Shown here piece by piece: positions 6,953 to 14,185 of a DNA stretch of 15,016 nt. The notes under the pieces are model-generated. The model was not told the DNA's origin and searched no databases. It saw only the letters and a list, made by a program, of their open reading frames with translations. Positions within the stretch are counted from its first letter, which is position 1. The number at the start of each line of letters is the position of its first letter. Source of the stretch: Lachnospiraceae bacterium (lineage in GTDB: Bacteria; Bacillota; Clostridia; Lachnospirales; Lachnospiraceae). The DNA lies in assembly GCA_009774395.1 (NCBI GenBank), contig VSNQ01000045.1, positions 17,381 through 32,396 of the forward strand, written 5' to 3'. A program made the position numbers and the translations under genes.

Positions 6953-8395
6953 ATGAAGAAAAAGTTATTAGTTACCCTTCTTAGCGCCGCTATGATGACA
7001 TCATTACTTGGAGGATGCGGCGGCTCTGGCGATTCTGGAAATGCTTCCACACCAGCAAATTCAGATAATAGCGCAAATGCTGACGACAGCGCAAATGCTG
7101 ATGACAGCGCAAACGCTGATGACGCTTCCGGCGATGCTGCTGAGGGAGAGGCAGAGCCAGACGCAGTTACCACTGTAGGACCGGATAGTGGTACACATAT
7201 GGAAATGTGGTCATTTGTTGACTTACATAATGAATTTTATGCGAAGATGCTTGAGAAGTGGAATGAACAGAATCCTGACAGGCAGATTCAGATTACCTTT
7301 ACAACATATCCGTTCGGCGATATGCACAACAAAATGATTATGGCGCTGCAGACTGGCGAGGGCGCACCCGACTTATGCGATATTGAGCGCGGACAGTTCC
7401 CGAATTTCCTTCAAGGTCAGCCGCAGCTTTATCCGCTAAATGATGCATTGCAGCCATATATGGGAGATTTAGTACAGTCTCGTTTTGATATTTATGCAAA
7501 AGATGGTACCTACTACGGCGCACCGACACACGTTGGCGCAACGGTTATGTTCTACAACGACGCTATTTTCTCACAATATGGAATTGACTATACAAATATT
7601 AAAACTTGGGATGACTATACCGCTGTAGCAGAACAGTTAAAGGAAGCTTCTGGCGGCGAAGTCATGATGACTGCGGTAGATACAGGCGGTACAGACTGGC
7701 TCTGGGTAACAATGGCAGAGCATGGCGAAGATTATCTTGACGCAGAAGGTAAAGCTTCCGTTCCGGCATCATGGAGCAAAATGCTGACCATGCAGCAGGG
7801 ATGGCTCAACGATGGCTTGGCAATGGTTTCTCCAGAAGGTCAGCTTGACACCGAAGGTGGCAGACAGGCAATTATGGATGGCAAAATCGCTTCGTTCCCG
7901 AAAGCTATGTGGTATATGAGCCGTTTCGTACAGTATATGCCGGAAGAAACAGGAAAATGGGCAATGGCTCCGTGTCCATCGTTTGAAGCAGGACAGCCGC
8001 GTTCTGTAGGTATCGGCGGTACTGGCACAGTTGTTACCAATCAATCTGCAGATCCAGCGCTTGCAGCAGACTTTATCGCTTATGCAAAATGTTCTGAGGA
8101 AGGCTGTATCGGTATTTGGGAGAACTTAGGATTTGATGTCTGCAATACTTCCGTTTGGAGCAATACGGATATTACACAGGATACTTCTAACCCGTATATT
8201 GCATACTTTAAGACCAATCCGTTCGACGTTTTGAATGAGATTAAAGACGAGATTGGCGCAGTCAGCGTAAACGCTAACGTATTTACGCTTCAGGACTATA
8301 TTAATACTACTACCTTGAATAATATTATGGAGTCCGGACAGGATGTTACGGAAGCACTGCAGGAAGTAACCGACTATATGGAGATTGAACAGTAA
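6953..8395 (+). CDS. Lipoprotein sugar-binding protein of a carbohydrate ABC importer (family 1, UgpB/MalE-like)
   Basis: Extracellular substrate-binding lipoprotein, 480 residues, delivering a sugar or oligosaccharide to the two permeases downstream. The N-terminus is a lipoprotein signal: KKK, a hydrophobic core, lipobox LGGC with C22. A flexible acidic linker follows (23-65) containing three near-identical hexapeptides (DNSANA, DDSANA, DDSANA at 38-55). The mature fold from about 70 starts with HMEMWSFVDLHNEFYAKMLEKW and has the family pattern FTTYPFGDMHNKMIMALQTG and APDLCDIE. GIGGTGTVVTNQSADPALAADFIAYA near 345-370 is typical of COG1653 proteins. AAAGGAG lies 9 nt before ATG 6953. The substrate cannot be named from sequence; arabino- or galacto-oligosaccharide binders are comparable. 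The large distance to the permease is bridged by a hairpin. Confidence 0.93.
   Translation: MKKKLLVTLLSAAMMTSLLGGCGGSGDSGNASTPANSDNSANADDSANADDSANADDASGDAAEGEAEPDAVTTVGPDSGTHMEMWSFVDLHNEFYAKMLEKWNEQNPDRQIQITFTTYPFGDMHNKMIMALQTGEGAPDLCDIERGQFPNFLQGQPQLYPLNDALQPYMGDLVQSRFDIYAKDGTYYGAPTHVGATVMFYNDAIFSQYGIDYTNIKTWDDYTAVAEQLKEASGGEVMMTAVDTGGTDWLWVTMAEHGEDYLDAEGKASVPASWSKMLTMQQGWLNDGLAMVSPEGQLDTEGGRQAIMDGKIASFPKAMWYMSRFVQYMPEETGKWAMAPCPSFEAGQPRSVGIGGTGTVVTNQSADPALAADFIAYAKCSEEGCIGIWENLGFDVCNTSVWSNTDITQDTSNPYIAYFKTNPFDVLNEIKDEIGAVSVNANVFTLQDYINTTTLNNIMESGQDVTEALQEVTDYMEIEQ
7064..7117 (+). repeat. Three 18-bp tandem repeats encoding the lipoprotein linker
   Basis: Units 7064-7081, 7082-7099 and 7100-7117 encode DNSANA, DDSANA and DDSANA and differ at only a few bases. 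Located between the lipid anchor and the binding domain. Being in-frame, copy-number change would only alter tether length. Confidence 0.85.
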
Positions 8396-8440
8396 GTGTT
8401 ATACATCCGATTTCAGGAATAAACTGTTAATGATAACAAA

Positions 8441-8478
8441 GGAATTGCTCAGGAAGGAAAACATTCTTGGGCAATTCC
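8441..8478 (+). promoter_or_regulatory. Intercistronic mRNA hairpin between binding protein and first permease
   Basis: Arms GGAATTGCTCAGGAA (8441-8455) and TTCTTGGGCAATTCC (8464-8478) form a 15-bp stem with two G-U pairs and an 8-nt loop. No T-tract follows (next bases GTCTATAGGGG), and the permease ribosome site AAAGGAG comes shortly after. The likely effect is protection of the upstream binding-protein mRNA from 3' decay, giving more binding protein than permease; this is known for other binding-protein operons and inferred here. Confidence 0.8.
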
Positions 8479-8504
8479 GTCTATAGGGGAAAGGAGAAAC
8501 TGCA

Positions 8505-9401
8505 GTGAAAATAAAAAAATTCTTATATTCTCAGAAGGCAGCGCCCTACGTTTTCGTACTGCCGTTTATTTTAAGTTTCGCAATCTTTTGGATTTATCCG
8601 CTGTTTAGCACAGTTAAAATGAGTTTCCAGACCATTTTGCCAGGACAAGTAGAATGGGTCGGACTTGACAACTACACAAAGCTTTTAAAAGACAGCACAT
8701 TCTTTACAGCAATTAAGAACAGTTTTACATATATGGTATGGACTTTAATCCTTTTAATTCCTTTTCCTATGCTGTTTGCAGTATTAATCGACAGCAATTT
8801 AGTAAAAGCAAAAGGATTTTGGAAAGGCGTGCTCTATCTGCCTGCACTGACATCCGTAGTTATCTCTGGTATGTTGTTCCGTTTGATGTTTTCAGAATAT
8901 CCGACAAGCCAGATGAATATTTTGTTACAGAAATTTGGCTTTGATGCAATTCCTTGGTTAAAACAAGGTTCTACCGCAATGTTTGCACTGCTGCTGCTTG
9001 CCTGCTGGCGCTGGACAGGTGTGAATATGCTGTATTTTCTTTCCGGCTTAAAGGGAATTGATGGCGCGCTGTATGAGTCGGCTGAAATCGACGGCGCAAA
9101 TGGCTGGCAGAAATTCTGGAATATCACCATGCCACTGTTAAAACCTACAACAATTTACGTACTTACTATCAGTGTTTATGCAGGACTTGCAATGTTCCTG
9201 GAATCCTATATGTTATGGAGCGGCAATACATCACCGAAAAATATTGGTCTTACAATTGTAGGATATCTATATAAGCGTGGTATTGAGCGCAACCAGCTTG
9301 GATATGCGTCCGCAGTTGGTCTTGTATTGCTTGTACTGGCGCTCGTTATCAATGTAGTACAACTAATTTGCAACGGAACCTTTAAGAAGGAGGAAGACTG
9401 A
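8505..9401 (+). CDS. Carbohydrate ABC transporter permease, MalF/UgpA type
   Basis: Integral membrane half of the importer channel, 298 residues. About six membrane segments are visible, the first at 14-32 (YVFVLPFILSFAIFWIYPL). The cytoplasmic coupling loop that docks to the ATPase is ESAEIDGANGWQKFWNITMP from E191, with the invariant Gly at 197. The start is GTG 8505, supported by AAAGGAG 7-8 nt upstream and by a normal family N-terminus. It is translated together with the second permease, which starts after a 2-nt gap. No ATPase gene is in the operon. Confidence 0.94.
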   Translation: MKIKKFLYSQKAAPYVFVLPFILSFAIFWIYPLFSTVKMSFQTILPGQVEWVGLDNYTKLLKDSTFFTAIKNSFTYMVWTLILLIPFPMLFAVLIDSNLVKAKGFWKGVLYLPALTSVVISGMLFRLMFSEYPTSQMNILLQKFGFDAIPWLKQGSTAMFALLLLACWRWTGVNMLYFLSGLKGIDGALYESAEIDGANGWQKFWNITMPLLKPTTIYVLTISVYAGLAMFLESYMLWSGNTSPKNIGLTIVGYLYKRGIERNQLGYASAVGLVLLVLALVINVVQLICNGTFKKEED

Positions 9402-9403
9402 TT

Positions 9404-10279
9404 ATGGGTGGAAAAAAGAAAAATAAAGGCGGCATGGTGCAAAATAATGGCGTAGGCACCGTACTAGGCACACTATTATTTGCAGTTCTTGGCTTCTTTG
9501 TACTGTTTCCGGTTTTAGCCGGCGCATTGGCTTCCTTCCGTCCGGGCATTGAACTGCTTCGACGTGGTTTATCCATTAATCTGGACTTTTCAACCATGAC
9601 GCTCAACAACTGGAAACTGTTGTTTACTCCGAACCCTGATTCGAGGAAATATTTTATGTGGTTTAAAAATAGTATGATACTGACGTTAGTAACCGTTGTG
9701 CTTACGTTGGTTATCTGCTATTTCGTAGCATACGGCTTATCAATGTACGAATACAAACTTAAAAACCTGCTGTTTTTCCTTGCAATCGCAACCATGATGG
9801 TACCATTTGAAATCCTAATGCTTCCATTATATCAGGAAATGATGGATCTTCATTTAATGAATACTTCTGCTGGTGTTATTCTTCCAGGGCTATGTAGTGC
9901 CTCTACAATATTCTTTTTCCGACAGTATATGATAGGCCTGCCCAAAGCGCTTTTGGATGCAGCACGAATTGACGGCGCAACCGAATATGGTATCTGCATT
10001 AAAATTATGCTGCCGATTACCAAACCGGCATTTGCATCTATGGCAATCCTCTCTACTATGGGTTCCTGGAACAATATGCTGTGGCCAATGATGGTTTTCC
10101 GTGACGCTAAGAAGTTCACACTTCCTATCGGTTTAAATACATTAATTACCCCTTATGGCAACGACTACGACTTACTGATCGCAGGCTCTATGTTCGGTAT
10201 TATACCAATATTTATTGTATTCCTTTGTTTCCAAAGCTACTTTATTGAAGGTATGACTGTTGGCGCAGTAAAAGGTTAA
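9404..10279 (+). CDS. Carbohydrate ABC transporter permease, MalG/UgpE type
   Basis: Second membrane component of the importer, 291 residues. It begins with a short basic, glycine-rich cytoplasmic stretch (GGKKKNKGG), then a membrane helix at about 17-42 and five more. The coupling loop DAARIDGATEYGICIKIMLP starts at D185 with Gly at 191, matching MalG-type proteins. The C-terminus EGMTVGAVKG is typical of this subfamily. AAGGAGG within the end of the previous gene is the ribosome site. It is last in the operon and followed by an intrinsic terminator, so the energising ATPase must be encoded elsewhere. Confidence 0.94.
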   Translation: MGGKKKNKGGMVQNNGVGTVLGTLLFAVLGFFVLFPVLAGALASFRPGIELLRRGLSINLDFSTMTLNNWKLLFTPNPDSRKYFMWFKNSMILTLVTVVLTLVICYFVAYGLSMYEYKLKNLLFFLAIATMMVPFEILMLPLYQEMMDLHLMNTSAGVILPGLCSASTIFFFRQYMIGLPKALLDAARIDGATEYGICIKIMLPITKPAFASMAILSTMGSWNNMLWPMMVFRDAKKFTLPIGLNTLITPYGNDYDLLIAGSMFGIIPIFIVFLCFQSYFIEGMTVGAVKG

Positions 10280-10297
10280 TCCTTCTATAAATAGTAA

Positions 10298-10332
10298 GAA
10301 CAGCCCGCTTATGGGCTGTTCGAATATTTTTT
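10298..10332 (+). terminator. Intrinsic terminator of the sugar importer operon
   Basis: Perfect 9-bp stem GAACAGCCC (10298-10306) with GGGCTGTTC (10313-10321), 6-nt loop, followed by AATATTTTTT. It lies 19 nt after the permease stop. Confidence 0.92.
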
Positions 10333-10405
10333 CCCCAAAAAAATGTGCAATTTCTATAATAAAACGTGCAAAAAAAATCTATTATCCGCCGAAATTAACA
10401 GAACA

Positions 10406-10442
10406 CGGAATTTTTATACTCATTTTTTTAGTATAAATCCCG
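10406..10442. repeat. Inverted repeat upstream of the secreted-protein promoter
   Basis: TTTATACT (10413-10420) and AGTATAAA (10430-10437) pair perfectly around CATTTTTTT, and the outer CGGAA/TCCCG positions extend the pairing imperfectly. No T-run follows on the plus strand. It lies about 30 bp upstream of the -35 at 10469, so it may be a regulator site or a second, weak transcription stop. Confidence 0.45.
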
Positions 10443-10468
10443 AATTGTAAATATTTTCCTGAAAAGTA

Positions 10469-10496
10469 TTGCAATATCAGTAAATCGGTATATAAT
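10469..10496 (+). promoter_or_regulatory. Predicted promoter of the secreted-protein gene
   Basis: -35 TTGCAA (10469-10474), a 16-nt spacer, perfect -10 TATAAT (10491-10496). Predicted start is near 10503, giving a leader of about 92 nt. The leader has a short CACAA/TTGTG hairpin. Confidence 0.65.
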
Positions 10497-10594
10497 GTTT
10501 TTTATCAGCTTACACAAAGCTGTTGTGCAATTCCGGAACGGATAGTACTTACGCTCCGAAATAGAAATTGGATATTATTCAGGAGGAAGTAACC

Positions 10595-11173
10595 ATGAAA
10601 TTAAAGAAAACAATCGCAACACTTACAGCTGCAACAATGGTAATGGCATCTGCTATGACAGTATGCGCTGCCGATTTTCCGAATCTCAAAGGTTCAAACA
10701 CGGAGGTTTTAGTTGCAGGCGACACAAACCTGACATCTGTAGCAGGTGACTATTCATCAAGAATCGTTCGCGGCGCAGCAGTTTTGACACCGTATGAAGA
10801 TGTAAAGGCAGCACTTGGCTTAAACGCAGATCAAAGACCAAGCATTGTTGTTTATGATGCTGAGGACAAGTCAAGTCCAGAAGCATTCGCAAGCTTAAAT
10901 ACCGCAGTAGAAGAACTTGGCGGAGAAACTGTTGGTGCTCTTTATATTGAACTTGGCGGAAAAGAGAACGGCAAATGGATTACGACTTCTGATGGTACAG
11001 TAACTGTTAAGGCTGGTCTTCCTAAGACTGCTGATAAGTCAAAGAGTTATTCTATTGTACGTGTAGAAGAAGACGGCGTAACAACTGTTCTTGAAGATTT
11101 AGATAATTCTGATAAGACAGTAACTTTTGAAGCAGTTTCTGGCGTAGCTACATACGGCATTGTTGCCAAATAA
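10595..11173 (+). CDS. Secreted protein of unknown function with C-terminal beta-sandwich-like region
   Basis: I do not recognise a named family for the whole protein. It has 192 residues. ATG 10595 is chosen because AGGAGG lies 8 nt before it; the frame is open further upstream (TTG 10568) but that would cover the ribosome site. A clear Sec signal peptide (MKLKKTIATLTAATMVMASAMTVCA) ends near residue 25, followed by ADFPN. The mature part has few Lys/Arg relative to Asp/Glu and has no lipobox, LPXTG or membrane anchor. From about residue 125 (ITTSDGTVTVKAGLP through VRVEEDGVTTVLEDLDNSD to GVATYGIVAK) it resembles a beta-sandwich repeat common at the ends of clostridial secreted proteins (recognition from memory). 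It has its own promoter and terminator, so it is probably expressed alone and possibly at high level. Confidence 0.85.
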   Translation: MKLKKTIATLTAATMVMASAMTVCAADFPNLKGSNTEVLVAGDTNLTSVAGDYSSRIVRGAAVLTPYEDVKAALGLNADQRPSIVVYDAEDKSSPEAFASLNTAVEELGGETVGALYIELGGKENGKWITTSDGTVTVKAGLPKTADKSKSYSIVRVEEDGVTTVLEDLDNSDKTVTFEAVSGVATYGIVAK

Positions 11174-11246
11174 TAACAGCAAAACAATAATAATTTGCTA
11201 TATATCTAATCTTTTAATTATATAAAATCTATTAAAATGCGTTTTT

Positions 11247-11286
11247 CTCCTGCATTCGCCTATGGCGGTGCAGGAGTTTTTTTTAT
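11247..11286 (+). terminator. Intrinsic terminator of the secreted-protein gene
   Basis: CTCCTGCA (11247-11254) pairs perfectly with TGCAGGAG (11269-11276); an inner CGCC/GGCG pairing extends the stem. It is followed by eight T residues. The stem lies 73 nt after the stop codon. Confidence 0.92.
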
Positions 11287-11510
11287 GCACAGCCGCATAC
11301 AGAGGAAATATGGGGCTGTCACATTAAGGAAGATCTATCACACCTCCGTGCGGATAAAATATGCCACTGAAGTGGTGCACGGGGCGTGCAGCGAGTAGCG
11401 AGGATAAAATAACCCTTGTCGAAATTTATTATATAAAAATTTACAAAAAACTCTACTTATTTTAACAAAAATAGTGTACAATCGTTAAAGAACTAATTTA
11501 TACGTTATTA
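11287..11510. other. Non-coding stretch with GC-richer repeat-like block
   Basis: No gene seen. 11285-11321 holds an ACAGCC...GGCTGT hairpin. 11340-11412 is richer in G+C than its surroundings, with two GATAAAATA motifs about 50 bp apart, the palindrome CCACTGAAGTGG, and GTGCACGGGGCGTGC. It looks like a fragment of a dispersed intergenic repeat, but I cannot confirm that without the rest of the genome. Confidence 0.4.
11454..11482 (+). promoter_or_regulatory. Possible dacA promoter
   Basis: A good -10 (TACAAT, 11477-11482, preceded by TG one base away) is paired with a poor -35 (TACTTA, 11454-11459) at 17-nt spacing. If used, transcription starts near 11489 and the leader of about 90 nt contains the 16-bp repeats. 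Confidence 0.35.
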
Positions 11511-11558
11511 TATATAAATCTTTAAATATATAAATCTTTAAATATATAAATCTTTAAT
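11511..11558 (+). repeat. Three 16-bp tandem repeats in the dacA leader
   Basis: TATATAAATCTTTAAA occurs at 11511-11526 and 11527-11542 and, with the last base changed, at 11543-11558. The array ends 21 bp before the dacA ATG and just upstream of the GAAAGGAAA ribosome site. Confidence 0.9.
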
Positions 11559-11579
11559 CTGAAAGGAAAACTAGAGTAT

Positions 11580-13196
11580 ATGAACTTATCCAAGTTATTT
11601 CAAAATAAATTGCTTCTGGCACTTTCCATATCTCTGTTGTCAGTGTCTGTTTCACTTTCCAATTCTCTGCCTTGCTATGCAGAACCTGAACCCAACGAAG
11701 TTATGGAAACCAATAAGCTGCTTCCTATACAGTCTAATGATATAGAAAACTGGCCGCAAGGCCCTGCAATCGGCGCAAAATCTGCGATTCTAATGGAAAT
11801 GAACACACATACGATCTTGTATGCCAAAAATATTCACGAAAAAATGTATCCAGCCAGCACTACTAAAATTTTTACCTGCTTAATTGCAATGCAGAATTGC
11901 AGCCTCGATGAAGATATTACCTTCTCCCGCCGTGCAATCTATGATGTTCCCACTGACGGCTCCAAACTCGGACGCGTAGACGAAGGCGATACCTTAAATA
12001 TGGAACAAGCCTTGTATTCTGTATTGGTTAAATCCGCAAACGAGGTGGCAAGCGCTGTCGGTGAACACGTTGCAGAAAAATTAGGCAAAGAAAAGTCGCC
12101 GGAAGCATTTGCAGAAATTATGAATGAAAAAGCCAAAAGCCTTGGCTGTTTAAACTCACATTTTGTCAATGCAAACGGACTATTTGACGAAAACCACTAT
12201 ACAACTGCTTACGATTTAGGACTCATTGGCTGTGAATTTTTTAACAATGAACTGCTTTGCAAAATGTCCTCCACTTCCAGTTATCATTTTAAACTGATGC
12301 CGGACGATGAAGAAGATACTTGGATTTCTTCCAAAAACCAACTTCATAAAGGAAAGCCCTATCAATATGAATATCTGCTCGGCAGCAAAACAGGTTTTGT
12401 ATCGCAATCACGCCAAACGCTAGTATCCGGCGCAGAAAAAAATGGTATGAAATTGGTATGCGTAATCCTTTCCGATGAAACACCCTACCAATTTGAAGAT
12501 ACCATAACCCTATTCCAATATGGATTTGAAAATTTTAAGAAGCTGACTATCAGCGAATACGAAACAAAATACAAAGTTAACAACATGGATTTATTTAGCA
12601 CAGAAAATGACCTTTTTGGCGATTCCACACCCTTAATTGCAATGGATGAGGACAAGTATATTGTAGTTCCCAACACCGCAGAGTTTACGGATGCCCGTTC
12701 CACTCTTACTTACCACAACGACAAGGAGGATGATACTTCCAACATTATCGCAACCATCCACTACACTTACTCCGACGTGCCTGTCGGCGACTGCGATATT
12801 ATTTTCACCAAATCAGAAACACCCGCTTTCAACTTCGCTCCCGAGATGCAGGGAGCTATAATGTTAGACAGCGAAAATAAACCTGAAAAATCTGGGGATA
12901 CTGCTACAGATGATTCCGCCGAAACAAATAACAAACAGAAAGTAATATTTATCAATGTAAAGACACTTGTAATTGGAATATTAGTACTTGCTGGAATTGC
13001 CGTACTGATAACGGCAGCACTCTCCATTATCAACAGCTACAGCTTTACACCTAGAGGACAGAGCAATCGGCGCAGGCGTCAGCGCAAGCACGAAAGCCGT
13101 GTCGCCAAACGCAATGCCAGATGGCAGGCTAGAAGAACCGCACGCGCAGCAAGACGCGAAATGCATAAGAACAATCGCTCATGGAAACGCCTATAA
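11580..13196 (+). CDS. dacA: D-alanyl-D-alanine carboxypeptidase (DacA/PBP5 type, peptidase S11) with basic C-terminal tail
   Basis: Penicillin-binding carboxypeptidase that trims the terminal D-Ala of peptidoglycan pentapeptides outside the membrane; 538 residues, longer than typical S11 enzymes of about 390-440. A signal peptide (1-34) ends in CYA before EPEPNE. All three active-site motifs are present: STTK with catalytic S93 and K96, SAN at 152-154, and KTG at 270-272. A C-terminal beta-rich region follows, then an acidic linker, a transmembrane helix at about 463-484, and a 47-residue tail (492-538) with about 16 Arg and 4 Lys that would lie in the cytoplasm. Ordinary DacA proteins end in an amphipathic anchor, so this true TM plus basic tail is unusual. 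GAAAGGAAA precedes ATG 11580. The 3' end overlaps the convergent exonuclease gene by 6 nt. Confidence 0.94.
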   Translation: MNLSKLFQNKLLLALSISLLSVSVSLSNSLPCYAEPEPNEVMETNKLLPIQSNDIENWPQGPAIGAKSAILMEMNTHTILYAKNIHEKMYPASTTKIFTCLIAMQNCSLDEDITFSRRAIYDVPTDGSKLGRVDEGDTLNMEQALYSVLVKSANEVASAVGEHVAEKLGKEKSPEAFAEIMNEKAKSLGCLNSHFVNANGLFDENHYTTAYDLGLIGCEFFNNELLCKMSSTSSYHFKLMPDDEEDTWISSKNQLHKGKPYQYEYLLGSKTGFVSQSRQTLVSGAEKNGMKLVCVILSDETPYQFEDTITLFQYGFENFKKLTISEYETKYKVNNMDLFSTENDLFGDSTPLIAMDEDKYIVVPNTAEFTDARSTLTYHNDKEDDTSNIIATIHYTYSDVPVGDCDIIFTKSETPAFNFAPEMQGAIMLDSENKPEKSGDTATDDSAETNNKQKVIFINVKTLVIGILVLAGIAVLITAALSIINSYSFTPRGQSNRRRRQRKHESRVAKRNARWQARRTARAARREMHKNNRSWKRL

Positions 13197-14114
13197 CTTC
13201 GTCCGTTTCCATTTGCTGCGGATATCCTCGACCACTACCTCCTCCACTTGTTTCATGGTTTTTACCACATAGATTTGATTATCCTCAGATTTGCGCAGCC
13301 TTATTTTCATCTTAATCATCCCGTGTGTACCACAGCGGACAATGCTGTAATAATGCTTTCCGTTGTTGGTAAACCATGGGATTTTCTTCTTTGTGCGGCA
13401 GCCACAAAGATAACACTTGCTTAACAATACTTCGCCGTCCCTCATTGCTTCAATTTTACTGGGAAATGCACGTGAAATATATTTTCCATAGTCATCAAAC
13501 ACGACATGAATTTCTTCCGCCCTGTTCTTGGGCAAATGATACGTATTGTAGGAATAATTGTGAAAAACTTCCTCCTGCGCAATACAAGCAAGCACCTTCG
13601 CCGTATAATAAGCATCTGCATCCGCACGGTGAAAAGCATCCACCTTCTCGATCTGCAGATAATCAACCGCATATTTTAATGCGCGCCGTGTCTTTCGATC
13701 CTCAAATGCAATACTAAAAAGCTTCTGCACATCATAAAACGGTATGGGCTTATCCGCAAGCGGCGGCATTTGATAGTAACTCATATTTCGCTGCAGTTCG
13801 GACAAATCCGTATCCCCCCATGTGCAGAATACACAGTCCTCACCGCACCACGCTATAAAATCGCGCGCCACCTCCGGAAAACTACGGCAATAATCCAACT
13901 CCTCCATACGAAGATGAATCAATTGTCCTGTTATCTGATTCATTTCATGAAATATCTGCGGCTTAATCAATTCATGAAAACAATCCACATAATTCTTTCT
14001 GCTATCTAATTTTACTGCGCCGATTTCAATAATCTCAAACATTAGTTCATTTTTCAGCCTTGTCTTTATATCCGCCGCCTGATTCCATTCCAAGTCAAAA
14101 ACAATATAATTCAC
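13191..14114 (-). CDS. DEDDh-family 3'-5' exonuclease with a cysteine-containing C-terminal extension
   Basis: Exonuclease-domain protein (RNase T/DnaQ epsilon/KapD-like fold), 307 residues, probably degrading the 3' ends of RNA or DNA with two metal ions. The catalytic set is visible: D7 and E9 in FDLEW, D103 in WGDTD, and H162/D167 in HRADAD. The domain covers about 1-185. The remaining 120 residues hold CYLCGC (C234, C237, C239) and a later RCGTHG (C261, H264), suggesting a small metal-binding module, then a charged tail. The start is GTG 14114, with AGGAG 9 nt upstream; no ATG fits the conserved N-terminus YIVFDLEW. A TATAAT -10-like hexamer lies at 14156-14151 but no good -35. Its TAG stop is the complement of dacA's last sense codon. 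Confidence 0.9.
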   Translation of the reverse strand: MNYIVFDLEWNQAADIKTRLKNELMFEIIEIGAVKLDSRKNYVDCFHELIKPQIFHEMNQITGQLIHLRMEELDYCRSFPEVARDFIAWCGEDCVFCTWGDTDLSELQRNMSYYQMPPLADKPIPFYDVQKLFSIAFEDRKTRRALKYAVDYLQIEKVDAFHRADADAYYTAKVLACIAQEEVFHNYSYNTYHLPKNRAEEIHVVFDDYGKYISRAFPSKIEAMRDGEVLLSKCYLCGCRTKKKIPWFTNNGKHYYSIVRCGTHGMIKMKIRLRKSEDNQIYVVKTMKQVEEVVVEDIRSKWKRTKL

Positions 14115-14185
14115 TTAAATTTCTCCTATCAAACATCCCCCTTTAAGCAAATTATAATATACGATTGCCAAAAATGCCCTAAAAT

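Noticed and set aside
8441..8478. Intergenic hairpin as a transcription terminator
   Set aside because: No T-tract follows the stem and both permeases needed for function lie downstream.
10568..10594. Upstream TTG start for the secreted protein
   Set aside because: It would place AGGAGG inside the gene and add acidic residues before the signal peptide.
11511..11558. Tandem repeats as a CRISPR array or origin iterons
   Set aside because: Only three adjacent 16-bp units with no spacers, no cas or replication gene nearby.
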